Source: Clostridium brassicae
GTDB taxonomy: Bacteria > Bacillota > Clostridia > Clostridiales > Clostridiaceae
Assembly (NCBI RefSeq): GCF_026738875.1
Contig: NZ_JAPQFJ010000019.1
Span: forward strand, 1 to 62,245
Reading direction: 5' to 3'
Length of the DNA: 62,245 bases
Positions 51,593 through 60,183 of the stretch are shown here, one piece after another. The translations under genes were made by a program, and so were the position numbers. The stretch's first letter is position 1; each line of letters begins with the position of its first letter. The notes under the pieces were generated by a model. That model made no database searches, had not been told where the DNA came from, and saw only the letters and a list, made by a program, of their open reading frames with translations.

Positions 51593-52978
51593 ATGAATTA
51601 TTTAAAGAGTAAAAATTTCATCAAGTTTTGTCATAAAATATTTGATAAATTACCTATGTCAATTGATATTGTAAATGAAAAATGCGAATTTATATATGTG
51701 AATAATACTTTTGCTGATTTTTTTAATATGAGTCAGGAAGAACTAATAGGAAAGAATATATATGAAGTACATCCTTCATCTACATTTAAGCAAGTTTTAG
51801 AGACAAAGCAAGCGCTGATAGCTTCAAAACATAAATTTGAAAATGGAAAAGAAGCAGCAGTGGTGCATATTATTCCTATATTAAATAACTGTGGAAAAGT
51901 ATTAGGTGGAATTGGGATGATACTATTTGATGATGTTGGTGAGATGAAAGAGCTTATGGATAAATATGAAAAATTAGATAAAGAAGTAAAGCTATTAAGA
52001 AATGAGATAGCAAAGATAAATAAAGCGAAATATAATTTAAATTCTATAGTTGGTAATTCACCAGCCATACAGGAATGTAAAAATCAAGTAAAAAAAATTG
52101 TTAAGGTTAATTCAAATGTAATAATTTATGGTGAAAGTGGAGTGGGGAAAGAATTGTTTGCGCACTCTGTTCATAATGAGAGTGATAGAAGATATAAACC
52201 TTTTGTAAGTGTAAATTGTTCTGCTATTCCAGAAACTTTAATGGAGTCAGAGCTTTTTGGATATGAAGAAGGAGCTTTTACTGGAGCCAAAAAAGGTGGG
52301 AATATTGGAAAATTTGAACTGGCTAATGGAGGAACTATTTTTTTAGATGAAATAGGTGAAATGCCTATATATCTTCAAGCCAAACTCTTAAGAGTTTTAC
52401 AAGAAAAAGAGGTTCAAAGAGTAGGAGGTAAAAAAAATATTCAAATAGATGTTAGGGTTATAAGTGCAACCAATAAAGATTTAAAGTCTATGGTTGAAAA
52501 AGGAAAGTTTAGAGAAGATTTATATTATAGATTAAATGTATTAAGTCTAGAAGTACCTCCTTTAAGAAAGAGAAAAAGTGATATAAATTTACTTGTTAGA
52601 AATTTTGTAAGTGAATTTTATAAAGAAACAGGATTATATAGGCAGCTGAATGACGAGGTTATAAAAGTATTAAGTAAATATGAATGGCCTGGGAACATAA
52701 GAGAACTTAAGAATATTGTGGAGAAAATTTGTGTTAGTGCTGATGATGTTAATGTATCAATAAAGGACATACCTAATGATATAATTAATGATTTTATAAA
52801 GATAGAAGCTATCAATAATAATACAGGATTAAAAAATATTATGATGGAAATTGAAAAAAAATTAATAGTAAAAGCACTGATAGAAACTAAAGGGAACAAG
52901 AGAAAGGCAGCTGATAAGCTAGAAATACCGAGGTCTTCTTTATATAGAAAACTAGAAGAATATAATATAGATATGTAA
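51593..52978 (+). CDS. PAS-AAA-Fis sigma-54-dependent activator
   Basis: 461 aa from the ATG at 51593 (GAAAGGTG 10 bases upstream). PAS sensor (about 15-125: [20 protein letters not shown]-like start), short coiled coil, AAA+ (145-375) with Walker [26 protein letters not shown] (complete GAFTGA loop), FLDEIGEMP (Walker B) and the [19 protein letters not shown] region, then a C-terminal Fis-type HTH ([20 protein letters not shown]). It binds enhancers and drives sigma-54 polymerase. Directly downstream lies a -24/-12 promoter for hbd, the obvious target; the ligand sensed by the PAS domain is unknown. Confidence 0.92.
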   Translation: MNYLKSKNFIKFCHKIFDKLPMSIDIVNEKCEFIYVNNTFADFFNMSQEELIGKNIYEVHPSSTFKQVLETKQALIASKHKFENGKEAAVVHIIPILNNCGKVLGGIGMILFDDVGEMKELMDKYEKLDKEVKLLRNEIAKINKAKYNLNSIVGNSPAIQECKNQVKKIVKVNSNVIIYGESGVGKELFAHSVHNESDRRYKPFVSVNCSAIPETLMESELFGYEEGAFTGAKKGGNIGKFELANGGTIFLDEIGEMPIYLQAKLLRVLQEKEVQRVGGKKNIQIDVRVISATNKDLKSMVEKGKFREDLYYRLNVLSLEVPPLRKRKSDINLLVRNFVSEFYKETGLYRQLNDEVIKVLSKYEWPGNIRELKNIVEKICVSADDVNVSIKDIPNDIINDFIKIEAINNNTGLKNIMMEIEKKLIVKALIETKGNKRKAADKLEIPRSSLYRKLEEYNIDM

Positions 52979-53002
52979 AAGAAAATAGAATTTTATATCA
53001 AT

Positions 53003-53018
53003 TGGCACAATTAATGCT
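53003..53018 (+). promoter_or_regulatory. Sigma-54 (-24/-12) promoter for hbd
   Basis: TGGCACAATTAATGCT: perfect -24 element TGGCAC, -12 element ATGCT (one change from TTGCW), exact GG-to-GC spacing. It lies 41 bases upstream of the hbd start and 25 bases after the activator gene. Confidence 0.82.
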
Positions 53019-53058
53019 AATAAAAAGGACGAGAATATTTTTAAGGAGGAGACGTGGG

Positions 53059-53907
53059 ATGAAAAAGATATGTGTATTAGGAGCTGGCACTATGGGTTCA
53101 GGAATAGCCCAAGCTTTTGCTGTAAAGGGTTACGAAGTTGTGTTAAGAGATATTAAAGATGAATTTGTTAATAGAGGATTAACTCTAATAAATAAAAACT
53201 TATCAAAATTAGTAGTAAAGGGTAAGATGGAAGAAAATAAAAAAGAAGAAATTCTTTCTAGACTAACAGGAACAGTTGACCTTAATATGGCAGCTGATTG
53301 CGATTTAGTTGTAGAAGCAGCAATAGAAAACATGGAAATTAAAAAAGAGATCTTTGGACAACTAGATAAAATTTGTAAAGATGGAACTATACTTGCTTCA
53401 AATACATCATCACTTTCAATTACAGAAATTGGAGCAGCGACTAATAGAGCAGATAAAGTAATAGGAATGCATTTTTTTAACCCAGCACCAGTTATGAAAC
53501 TTATTGAAGTTATAAGAGGTATGGCAACTTCACAAGAAACATTTGATAAAATTAAGGAACTATCTGAACAGATAGGAAAAGAACCTGTAGAAGTTGAAGA
53601 AGCACCTGGATTTGTTGTAAATAGAATATTAATACCTATGATTAATGAAGGGGTTGGTATATTAGCAGAAGGAATAGCTTCAGCAGAAGATATAGATAAG
53701 GCTATGAAGCTTGGAGCTAATCACCCAATGGGACCTTTAGCTTTAGGAGATCTTATAGGATTAGACGTATGTCTTGCTATAATGGATGTACTATTTAAAG
53801 AAACAGAAGATACAAAATATAGAGCACATTCATTATTAAGAAAATATGTTAGAGCTGGTTGGCTTGGAAGAAAAACTGGAAAAGGATTCTTTGATTATTC
53901 AAAATAA
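53059..53907 (+). CDS. hbd: 3-hydroxybutyryl-CoA dehydrogenase
   Basis: 282 aa. The ATG at 53059 follows AAGGAGGAGA and gives the family N terminus [18 protein letters not shown]; the longer open frame begins at a TTG inside the promoter. NAD-binding Rossmann fold, then [29 protein letters not shown] with the catalytic His (HFFNP), and [24 protein letters not shown]. Reduces acetoacetyl-CoA to 3-hydroxybutyryl-CoA in butyrate formation. Here it is paired with thlA and a sigma-54 activator and not with the crt-bcd-etf genes that usually accompany it. Confidence 0.95.
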   Translation: MKKICVLGAGTMGSGIAQAFAVKGYEVVLRDIKDEFVNRGLTLINKNLSKLVVKGKMEENKKEEILSRLTGTVDLNMAADCDLVVEAAIENMEIKKEIFGQLDKICKDGTILASNTSSLSITEIGAATNRADKVIGMHFFNPAPVMKLIEVIRGMATSQETFDKIKELSEQIGKEPVEVEEAPGFVVNRILIPMINEGVGILAEGIASAEDIDKAMKLGANHPMGPLALGDLIGLDVCLAIMDVLFKETEDTKYRAHSLLRKYVRAGWLGRKTGKGFFDYSK

Positions 53908-53993
53908 TATTTATGTAATTTTAGATATATGTTAAAAGTTGATTTAAAGAAGTTTTAATGTTTTTTAATTATAGTATATGGAGGAAATAAATC

Positions 53994-55178
53994 ATGAAAA
54001 ATGTAGTTATAGCAAGCGCAGTTAGAACACCTTTAGGAGCATTCGGTGGGAAATTAAAAGATGTAACAGCTGTAGAATTAGGAACAATAGTTATTAAAGA
54101 AGCATTAAATAAAGCTGGTGTAAAACCAGAACAAGTTGATGAGGTAATAATGGGTCATGTTCTTCAAGCAGGACAAGGACAAAATACAGCAAGACAATCA
54201 TCTGTAAATGCAGGTATTCCAGTAGAGGTCCCAGCTTTTGCAATTAACAAGGTGTGTGGATCAGGACTAAGAGCAGTATCATTAGCAGCACAAATAATTA
54301 AGGCTGGTGATGCGGATATAGTTGTTGCTGGTGGAGCTGAAAGTATGTCAAGAGCACCTTATGTCTTCGAAGGAGTAAGATGGGGACAAAGAATGGGTGA
54401 TGGAAAAATGGTAGATGAAATGATTAAAGATGGATTATGGGATGCTTTTAATCAATATCATATGGGAATAACAGCTGAAAATGTTAATGAAAAATATGGT
54501 ATAACAAGAGAAGAACAAGATGCATTTGCGTTAAGATCTCAACAAAATGCCGAAAGAGCTATAAAAGAAGGAAGATTTAAAGATGAAATAGTTCCAGTAG
54601 TGATAAAAACAAGAAAAGGTGAAGTTGTAGTTGATACAGATGAGTATCCAAAGTTTGGAACAACTGAAGAAAGTTTAGCAAAGTTAAGACCAGCTTTCAA
54701 AAAAGATGGATCAGTTACAGCAGGAAATGCTTCAGGAATAAATGACGGAGCAGCAGCTTTAGTAATAATGAGTGAAGAAAAGGCTAATGAATTAGGAATA
54801 AAACCATTAGCTAAAATAGTATCTTATGGTTCAAAAGGAGTAGATCCTTCAATAATGGGAGTAGGGCCAATAGGGGCAACAGAAAGAGCATTAGAAAAAG
54901 GGGGATTAAAGATAGAAGATATGGATTTAATAGAAGCCAACGAAGCTTTTGCTGCACAAAGTATAGCAGTAGCAAGAGGATTAGGTTTTGATAAGTTTAT
55001 GGATAGAGTGAATGTAAATGGAGGAGCAATAGCTCTTGGACATCCTATAGGAGGATCAGGAGCAAGAATTCTTGTTACATTATTACATGAAATGCAAAAG
55101 AGAGAAGAAACTAAAAGAGGTTTAGCTACTCTTTGCATAGGTGGCGGAATGGGAACAAGTGTTATTGTTGAAAAATAG
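53994..55178 (+). CDS. thlA: Acetyl-CoA C-acetyltransferase (thiolase)
   Basis: 394 aa, ATG after GGAGGAAATAAATC. Catalytic Cys in [11 protein letters not shown] (Cys-88), [11 protein letters not shown], and the C-terminal [17 protein letters not shown] (His) and LCIGGGMG (Cys-378). Condenses two acetyl-CoA to acetoacetyl-CoA, the substrate of Hbd encoded 86 bases upstream. Probably co-transcribed from the sigma-54 promoter, though a separate promoter in the gap is possible. Confidence 0.95.
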   Translation: MKNVVIASAVRTPLGAFGGKLKDVTAVELGTIVIKEALNKAGVKPEQVDEVIMGHVLQAGQGQNTARQSSVNAGIPVEVPAFAINKVCGSGLRAVSLAAQIIKAGDADIVVAGGAESMSRAPYVFEGVRWGQRMGDGKMVDEMIKDGLWDAFNQYHMGITAENVNEKYGITREEQDAFALRSQQNAERAIKEGRFKDEIVPVVIKTRKGEVVVDTDEYPKFGTTEESLAKLRPAFKKDGSVTAGNASGINDGAAALVIMSEEKANELGIKPLAKIVSYGSKGVDPSIMGVGPIGATERALEKGGLKIEDMDLIEANEAFAAQSIAVARGLGFDKFMDRVNVNGGAIALGHPIGGSGARILVTLLHEMQKREETKRGLATLCIGGGMGTSVIVEK

Positions 55179-55192
55179 ATAAAATGTATAAT

Positions 55193-55222
55193 AAAAAAAT
55201 GTTGCTTTGCAACATTTTTTTT
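55193..55222. terminator. Bidirectional terminator, thlA / GtrA gene
   Basis: AAAATGTTGC-TTT-GCAACATTTT with an A-run before and eight T after; serves both convergent genes. Confidence 0.9.
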
Positions 55223-55227
55223 GCATA

Positions 55228-55665
55228 TTATTTGAATATAAAAAATTTATTAATTAAAAAAGTAAGTATACCTATAGTCATGGAAGATGTAAGTTTTGAT
55301 AAATTAAACCAGAGTCTTATTGGAATATTAAATACATTATGAGCTGTAAGAATAATAAACAAATTAGCATTAAAAAAAGCTGAGGTACCTAATACTAAAG
55401 CATATTTTATATAAGAACTACTATTTGTTTTAAAAGTAAATTTTTTATTTAAAAAGTATCCATTAATCGAATATAATATAAATGCTGTAAACTCAAATAA
55501 AGATAACATTATTTTGGTATAGGTATTAGTGCCAGAATATATATTAGTTACATTGGATAATATGTTTAGTACCACAAAATTTATAATTAAGTTACTTCCA
55601 CCTATAAGTGCATAGGTAATAAATTGAAATATATTTTTTTTGGCTGTTGAATTAGTTTCTAACAT
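55228..55665 (-). CDS. GtrA-family membrane protein
   Basis: 145 aa, ATG after TGGAGGCATTA on the minus strand. Four membrane segments; QFITYALIGGSNLIINFVVL at the N terminus and NGYFLNKKFTFK in the middle are the GtrA signature (the N-x3-NK-x2-F motif). Family members help move lipid-linked sugars across the membrane. No glycosyltransferase partner is adjacent. Confidence 0.88.
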   Translation of the reverse strand: MLETNSTAKKNIFQFITYALIGGSNLIINFVVLNILSNVTNIYSGTNTYTKIMLSLFEFTAFILYSINGYFLNKKFTFKTNSSSYIKYALVLGTSAFFNANLFIILTAHNVFNIPIRLWFNLSKLTSSMTIGILTFLINKFFIFK

Positions 55666-56195
55666 ATTAATGCCTCCATATATTACACATATGACAATTA
55701 TAACATATATTTACAATGGCAGTTTTGTAAAATTTTTTATGCTTTATTAAATTAAAAAATGGCGTAGTTATATATAAGGTCGAAAAATGTTGAGAAAAAT
55801 ATTGCAATATAGTTTAAATCATGATAATATACTTTTGGCAATAAAAAATATAGTTAAAATATGTAAATATAGTATGGCAGAGAACAAGAGAGCCTAATTT
55901 TAAAAGGGAATAAAAACTTCCTTTTAATTAGTGTTCTCTTTTTTATTGAATGATAAGTTAAAATATTGAAAATATACAATTAAATACAAAATAATTAAGC
56001 GTAATAAATTAGAATTTTTGTTTTAAGAAAACTAATGTTTAAATTTATGTTTTTTATGAAAACGATATATAAATCCAATTAATTAAGGTATCCCAGTTTT
56101 ATAAAAGATATGACATAAACAGTACAAATGATAATAATTGTAAAGTTCATGAACTTTACTTAATTATAAGAACAACTAAAGAGAGGGGAACAAAA
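55666..56195. other. Intergenic region before glpT
   Basis: 530 AT-rich bases without a gene. The only marked structure is the long terminator-like hairpin at 55879-55945, 250 bases before the glpT start, which could end a small leader RNA. Confidence 0.5.
55879..55945 (+). terminator. Long terminator hairpin upstream of glpT
   Basis: AGAGAAC and CTAATTTTAAAAGGGAA pair with TTCCTTTTAATTAG and GTTCTCT, with a small bulge, followed by seven T. No gene on the plus strand ends here, so it implies a short transcript from within the preceding 150 bases. Confidence 0.7.
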
Positions 56196-57521
56196 ATGAT
56201 AGGATTTTTAAAACCGGCACCTCATATTGAGCGTTTGCCAAAGGACAAAATTGACTCTACATACAAGAGGTATCGTATTCAGATGTTTATAAGTATTTAT
56301 CTTGGATATGCAGTGTACTATTTTGTTAGAAGTAATTTTTCTATTGCTAAAAATTATATGATAGCTGAATTAGGTTTTACAAAAACAGAACTTGGATTTA
56401 TAGCTTCGGGATTAGGCATAGCCTATGGGGTAAGTAAGTTTATAATGGGTAGTTTCTCAGATAGATCTAATCCAAGATATTTCTTAGCAATAGGACTTAT
56501 ATTATCTGGACTTGCTAATATATTTATGGGAATGACAGCAAGCATACCAATATTATTTGTATTATGGACATTAAATGGATGGTTTCAAGGTATGGGATGG
56601 CCACCATGTGGGAGAATAATGACACACTGGTTTTCTGATAAAGAGCGTGGAGTTAAAATGTCTATTTGGAATACTGCTCATAATGTAGGGGGAGCAGTAA
56701 TAGCTACTGTAGCAGTTTTAGGTATTACTATGTTTGGCGGAAGTTACAAAGGTGCTTTTTATTTACCAGGTATAATAGCAATTGTTACTGGAATATTATT
56801 TATGATATTTGCAAAAGATACTCCTCAATCACTTGGATTACCGCCGATAGAAGAATATAGAAATGATTATCCCAAATATGATGTAAAAGTAGAAGATGCA
56901 GAAAAAGAATTGACAGGGAAAGAAATACTATTTAAATATGTACTAAACAACAAGTTTTTATGGATTATTGCTATGGCTAATTTGTTTGTTTATTTAGTAA
57001 GGTATGGTGTTCTTAATTGGGCTCCAGTTTATTTAAAAGAGATAAGAGGATTTAATACAAAAGAAGCAGGATTAGCTTTTGCATTGTTTGAATATGCTGC
57101 TATTCCAGGCACAATTATAGTTGGATGGATAAGTGATAAGGTATTCCATGGACGTCGTGCTCCAGCTGGTGTATTCTGTATGCTAGGGGTTGCAGTTGCT
57201 ACATTTGTTTATTGGAAAAGTACAAGTATGATGGCTATAAATATAGCATTGGCTTCAATAGGCGCTTTAATTTACGGACCAGTTATGCTTATAGGAGTTG
57301 CTGCACTTGATTTAGTTCCTAAAAAAGCTGGAGGTACTGCAGCAGGATTTACAGGTTTATTTGGATATATGGGTGGATCTGTATTGGCAGAGATATTATT
57401 AGGTTCAATAGTTGATAAATACGGATGGGATGGAGGATTTATGCTATTAGTTGCAGCTAGTGTCCTTTCAGTAGTATTCTTAGCATTTACTTGGAATGTT
57501 CATGATACATCAGAAAGTTAA
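56196..57521 (+). CDS. glpT: Glycerol-3-phosphate transporter (MFS, organophosphate:Pi antiporter)
   Basis: 441 aa, ATG after GAGAGGGGAAC. Begins MIGFLKPAPHIERLPKDKID as in Bacillus GlpT. Twelve membrane segments; GYAVYYFVRSNFSIA carries the phosphate-binding Arg of the first helix, and NGWFQGMGWPPCGRIMTHWFS is the family signature. Exchanges glycerol-3-P for phosphate. UhpT/UhpC-type substrates cannot be ruled out, but the N terminus argues for GlpT. Confidence 0.9.
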   Translation: MIGFLKPAPHIERLPKDKIDSTYKRYRIQMFISIYLGYAVYYFVRSNFSIAKNYMIAELGFTKTELGFIASGLGIAYGVSKFIMGSFSDRSNPRYFLAIGLILSGLANIFMGMTASIPILFVLWTLNGWFQGMGWPPCGRIMTHWFSDKERGVKMSIWNTAHNVGGAVIATVAVLGITMFGGSYKGAFYLPGIIAIVTGILFMIFAKDTPQSLGLPPIEEYRNDYPKYDVKVEDAEKELTGKEILFKYVLNNKFLWIIAMANLFVYLVRYGVLNWAPVYLKEIRGFNTKEAGLAFALFEYAAIPGTIIVGWISDKVFHGRRAPAGVFCMLGVAVATFVYWKSTSMMAINIALASIGALIYGPVMLIGVAALDLVPKKAGGTAAGFTGLFGYMGGSVLAEILLGSIVDKYGWDGGFMLLVAASVLSVVFLAFTWNVHDTSES

Positions 57522-57616
57522 GAATATGTGGTTATAATTTTGTTAGCTAATTTGTAAGGTATAATAATATATATTTTATTTATAGTGTAAATTAGTAAGT
57601 CATTAGTATATAATAA

Positions 57617-57652
57617 AAGAGTTAAGCAAATTAACATTGCTTAACTCTTTTA
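57617..57652 (+). terminator. Intrinsic terminator after glpT
   Basis: AAGAGTTAAGCAA / TTGCTTAACTCTT perfect 13-bp stem, followed by TTTAC. Confidence 0.85.
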
Positions 57653-57742
57653 CTTTGTTTATATGTAGTCTATGTATACAAAATAAGTAAAACCAAGTCT
57701 TGTATTAATATATACACGAGTATTGAAAGGAGTTAGTTTTAA

Positions 57743-58969
57743 TTGATACAACATAAAATGAATAACGGTATAAATGTTCAATACGTAAAAAGAAGTGGAA
57801 ATATAACATCATTTTGCATAGGATTTAATGCGGGAGCATTAGTAGAAGATGAAAATGAATTGGGACTAGCTCATATAGTAGAACATATGGTTTTTAAGGG
57901 GACAAAAAATAGATCAGAAGAAGAGATTAATAATTGCTGTGATGATATATTTGGCTTTCATAATGCTATGACAAACTATCCATATGTTATTTATTATGGG
58001 ACTACTATGTCTTCTGATTTTGAAAAAGGTTTTGAGGTATATTCAGATATAATTTTAAATCCACTCTTTAATGAAGAAGGATTTAATGAGGAAAAAGCAG
58101 TAATACTTGAAGAACTTAAAGAATGGAAGGATGATACTTATCAAAATTGTGAAGATGAACTTTTTTATAATGCTTTTAATAAAAGAAGAATTAAGAATTT
58201 AATAATTGGTACCGAAAAAAATATAAGAAATTTTACTGTATCAGATACAAAAAACTTTTATAAAAAACACTATGCTCCAAAGAATTGTTCAATTAGTGTA
58301 GTATCCTCTTTAGAATTTGAAGAAATTAAAAAGGTAATAGAGAAGTATTTTGGTGGATTTGAAAATGATTATGTGTATGAGGAAAAGAAATATTATGAAC
58401 CTAATAATGAAGGTATTTTTTATAAGATAATAAAAGGGTTAAATGGAGCCAAAATACAATACTGTTTTCCTATCCATGAGTTGAATGACAAAGAAGTAAA
58501 ATTGTTAAAGGTTTTTAATAATAAATTTGGTGAAGGCATAAGTAGTATTTTATATGATGAAATAAGAACAAAATATGGTTTAGTATACGATATTTCTAGT
58601 AACATAAAAAATGAAAAGGGAATAAAGCTATTTACTATCAGACTAGGAACGTCTAATGATAATATAGAGAAAGTTATAAAAATAATAAATAAGAAAATAG
58701 AAGAAATAAAAAATCAAACACAAATTTTAAATATACAAAGTGTAAATAAAATAATAAAAAATATTAATTTAAAAAAAGAACTTAGTTTGGAAAGAGCTAT
58801 TGAGTTAGCTAAAATGGTAACAACACATAAAATAATGTATAATTCAATAGAGGGTATATTTAGTGAGTTTGATGATGTTAAAATAGAAGAAAATGAAATT
58901 TTAAGCATTGTTAAAAAAGTATTAAAATCACCAAGTATACAGGTGTTAAAGCCAGAAGAAAAGGTTTGA
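57743..58969 (+). CDS. M16-family zinc peptidase
   Basis: 408 aa. TTG start after AAAGGAG; family members begin at this point (M-x2-H-x2-NG). Inverted zinc motif HIVEH (44-48: His, Glu, His) with the distal Glu in EEKAVILEELKEW. The second half is the inactive M16 lobe. Processing peptidase of the PqqL/YmxG type, cytosolic or surface-associated; substrate unknown. Confidence 0.88.
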   Translation: MIQHKMNNGINVQYVKRSGNITSFCIGFNAGALVEDENELGLAHIVEHMVFKGTKNRSEEEINNCCDDIFGFHNAMTNYPYVIYYGTTMSSDFEKGFEVYSDIILNPLFNEEGFNEEKAVILEELKEWKDDTYQNCEDELFYNAFNKRRIKNLIIGTEKNIRNFTVSDTKNFYKKHYAPKNCSISVVSSLEFEEIKKVIEKYFGGFENDYVYEEKKYYEPNNEGIFYKIIKGLNGAKIQYCFPIHELNDKEVKLLKVFNNKFGEGISSILYDEIRTKYGLVYDISSNIKNEKGIKLFTIRLGTSNDNIEKVIKIINKKIEEIKNQTQILNIQSVNKIIKNINLKKELSLERAIELAKMVTTHKIMYNSIEGIFSEFDDVKIEENEILSIVKKVLKSPSIQVLKPEEKV

Positions 58970-58989
58970 GTTAATAAGGGAGATTGTTA

Positions 58990-59029
58990 AATTATAAATA
59001 ATTGTTAAATTATTTATAATTGCTATAAT
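58990..59029 (+). promoter_or_regulatory. Palindrome and -10 box upstream of the LUD gene
   Basis: Perfect 14-bp arms AATTATAAATAATT (58990-59003) and its complement (59008-59021), then TATAAT at 59024-59029. It may be an operator; the TTATAAATAA arms resemble PerR/Fur-type sites. As an RNA hairpin it lacks a T-run, so it is not a convincing terminator for the M16 gene. Confidence 0.5.
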
Positions 59030-59142
59030 GGTTAATATGGGACTTTTTTAATGAAGTTTATTTAAAAATATACCTAAATTAATTTTATTTACAATTATAC
59101 ATTTAATATAGTAAATGTTATATTGAAAGGAGATAGGAGTTT

Positions 59143-59784
59143 ATGGATAAAAACACAGCCTTTGTTACTCAAAAAAAAGTTGAGAGAACTATTGACAATT
59201 TAAAGAAAAATAATATGAATGGTTATTTTGTTGAAAACGAAGAAGAAGCTTTAGATAAGATTAAAAATCTTATAAAAGAAGGTGACACAATATCTGTTGG
59301 TGGCTCAATGACACTTTCTGAAATAGGTGCTTTGGATTTGATTAGAAATAATAAATACAATTTTTTAGATAGGTATAAGGAAGGATTAACTAAAGAAAAG
59401 ATAAAAGAGATATATAGAAAGAGTTTTTTTGCAGATGTATATTTGTCAAGTAGTAATGCAATTACAGAAAAAGGTGAATTATATAATGTAGATGGCACTG
59501 GAAATAGAGTAGCAGCTATGCTTTATGGACCAGATAAAGTTATTGTAGTTGTAGGTGTAAATAAAATAGTTAAAAATTTAGATGAGGCAATTAATAGAAA
59601 TAGAGAATTAGCAGCTCCTGCTAATTGTAAAAGACTAGATAAGAAAACTCCCTGTTCAGAAGTAGGTTATTGTATGGATTGTGCTAGTTCGGATAGAATA
59701 TGTAATGAGTATGTACTTATAAAAAGACAATCCTCTAATGAAAGAATTCATGTAATAATAGTAAATAAGGAGTTGGGATATTAA
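59143..59784 (+). CDS. LUD-domain protein (LutC/DUF162 type)
   Basis: 213 aa, ATG after AAAGGAGATAGGAGTTT. LUD fold: DTISVGGSMTLSEIGALDLI, ADVYLSSSNAITEKGELYNVDGTGNRVAAM and VVVGVNKIVKNLDEA are the family core. A Cys group follows near the C terminus (CKRLDKKTPC, CMDCASSDRIC), common in the clostridial single-domain form. Relatives act in lactate oxidation, but the function of this form is not established. Followed after 32 bases by a CsoR-type repressor. Confidence 0.88.
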   Translation: MDKNTAFVTQKKVERTIDNLKKNNMNGYFVENEEEALDKIKNLIKEGDTISVGGSMTLSEIGALDLIRNNKYNFLDRYKEGLTKEKIKEIYRKSFFADVYLSSSNAITEKGELYNVDGTGNRVAAMLYGPDKVIVVVGVNKIVKNLDEAINRNRELAAPANCKRLDKKTPCSEVGYCMDCASSDRICNEYVLIKRQSSNERIHVIIVNKELGY

Positions 59785-59789
59785 GTCTC

Positions 59790-59802
59790 ACCCTAGCAGG
59801 GT
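59790..59802 (+). promoter_or_regulatory. Candidate CsoR-type operator
   Basis: ACCCT-AGC-AGGGT, a C-tract/G-tract palindrome of the kind bound by the CsoR/RcnR/FrmR family, just before the ribosome site of the repressor gene. Confidence 0.5.
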
Positions 59803-59816
59803 AGAGGAGGAAATTT

Positions 59817-60080
59817 ATGAACAATGAAAAAAAGAAAGCAGAACAATATTTAAAAACTGCTAAAGGACAAATAGAGGGAATAATAAGAATGATAGATGAT
59901 GGTAGATACTGTGTAGATATATCTAATCAGATAATTGCGGTTGAAGCTTTATTAAAAAAAGCTAACTCGCAAATTCTTAAGCAACATTTAAATCATTGTG
60001 TTAGAGATGCTTTTTTGCATGATAAAGGTGAAGAAAAAGTCGATGAGATTATAACTATTTTGGATAAGCTGATGAAATAA
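59817..60080 (+). CDS. CsoR/RcnR-family metal- or redox-sensing repressor (DUF156)
   Basis: 87 aa, ATG after GAGGAGGAAATTT. All-helical family fold with the sensor residues DGRYCVDI (Cys) and KQHLNHCV (His and Cys), the Cys-His-Cys pattern of copper-sensing CsoR and of persulfide sensors CstR. Which signal is read cannot be decided. The palindrome upstream implies autoregulation, probably together with the LUD gene. Confidence 0.9.
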   Translation: MNNEKKKAEQYLKTAKGQIEGIIRMIDDGRYCVDISNQIIAVEALLKKANSQILKQHLNHCVRDAFLHDKGEEKVDEIITILDKLMK

Positions 60081-60083
60081 AAA

Positions 60084-60124
60084 AATATAAGTTAGTGTTT
60101 GAAATGCTAACTTATATTTTTTTT
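60084..60124 (+). terminator. Intrinsic terminator after the CsoR-type gene
   Basis: AATATAAGTTAG / CTAACTTATATT with an 11-base loop, followed by T-run. Confidence 0.9.
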
Positions 60125-60183
60125 ATTTATGAAATATGATATCATTACTTTAAAAGCTAAAGTTGAAGGGCGTGAGTGAAAGA

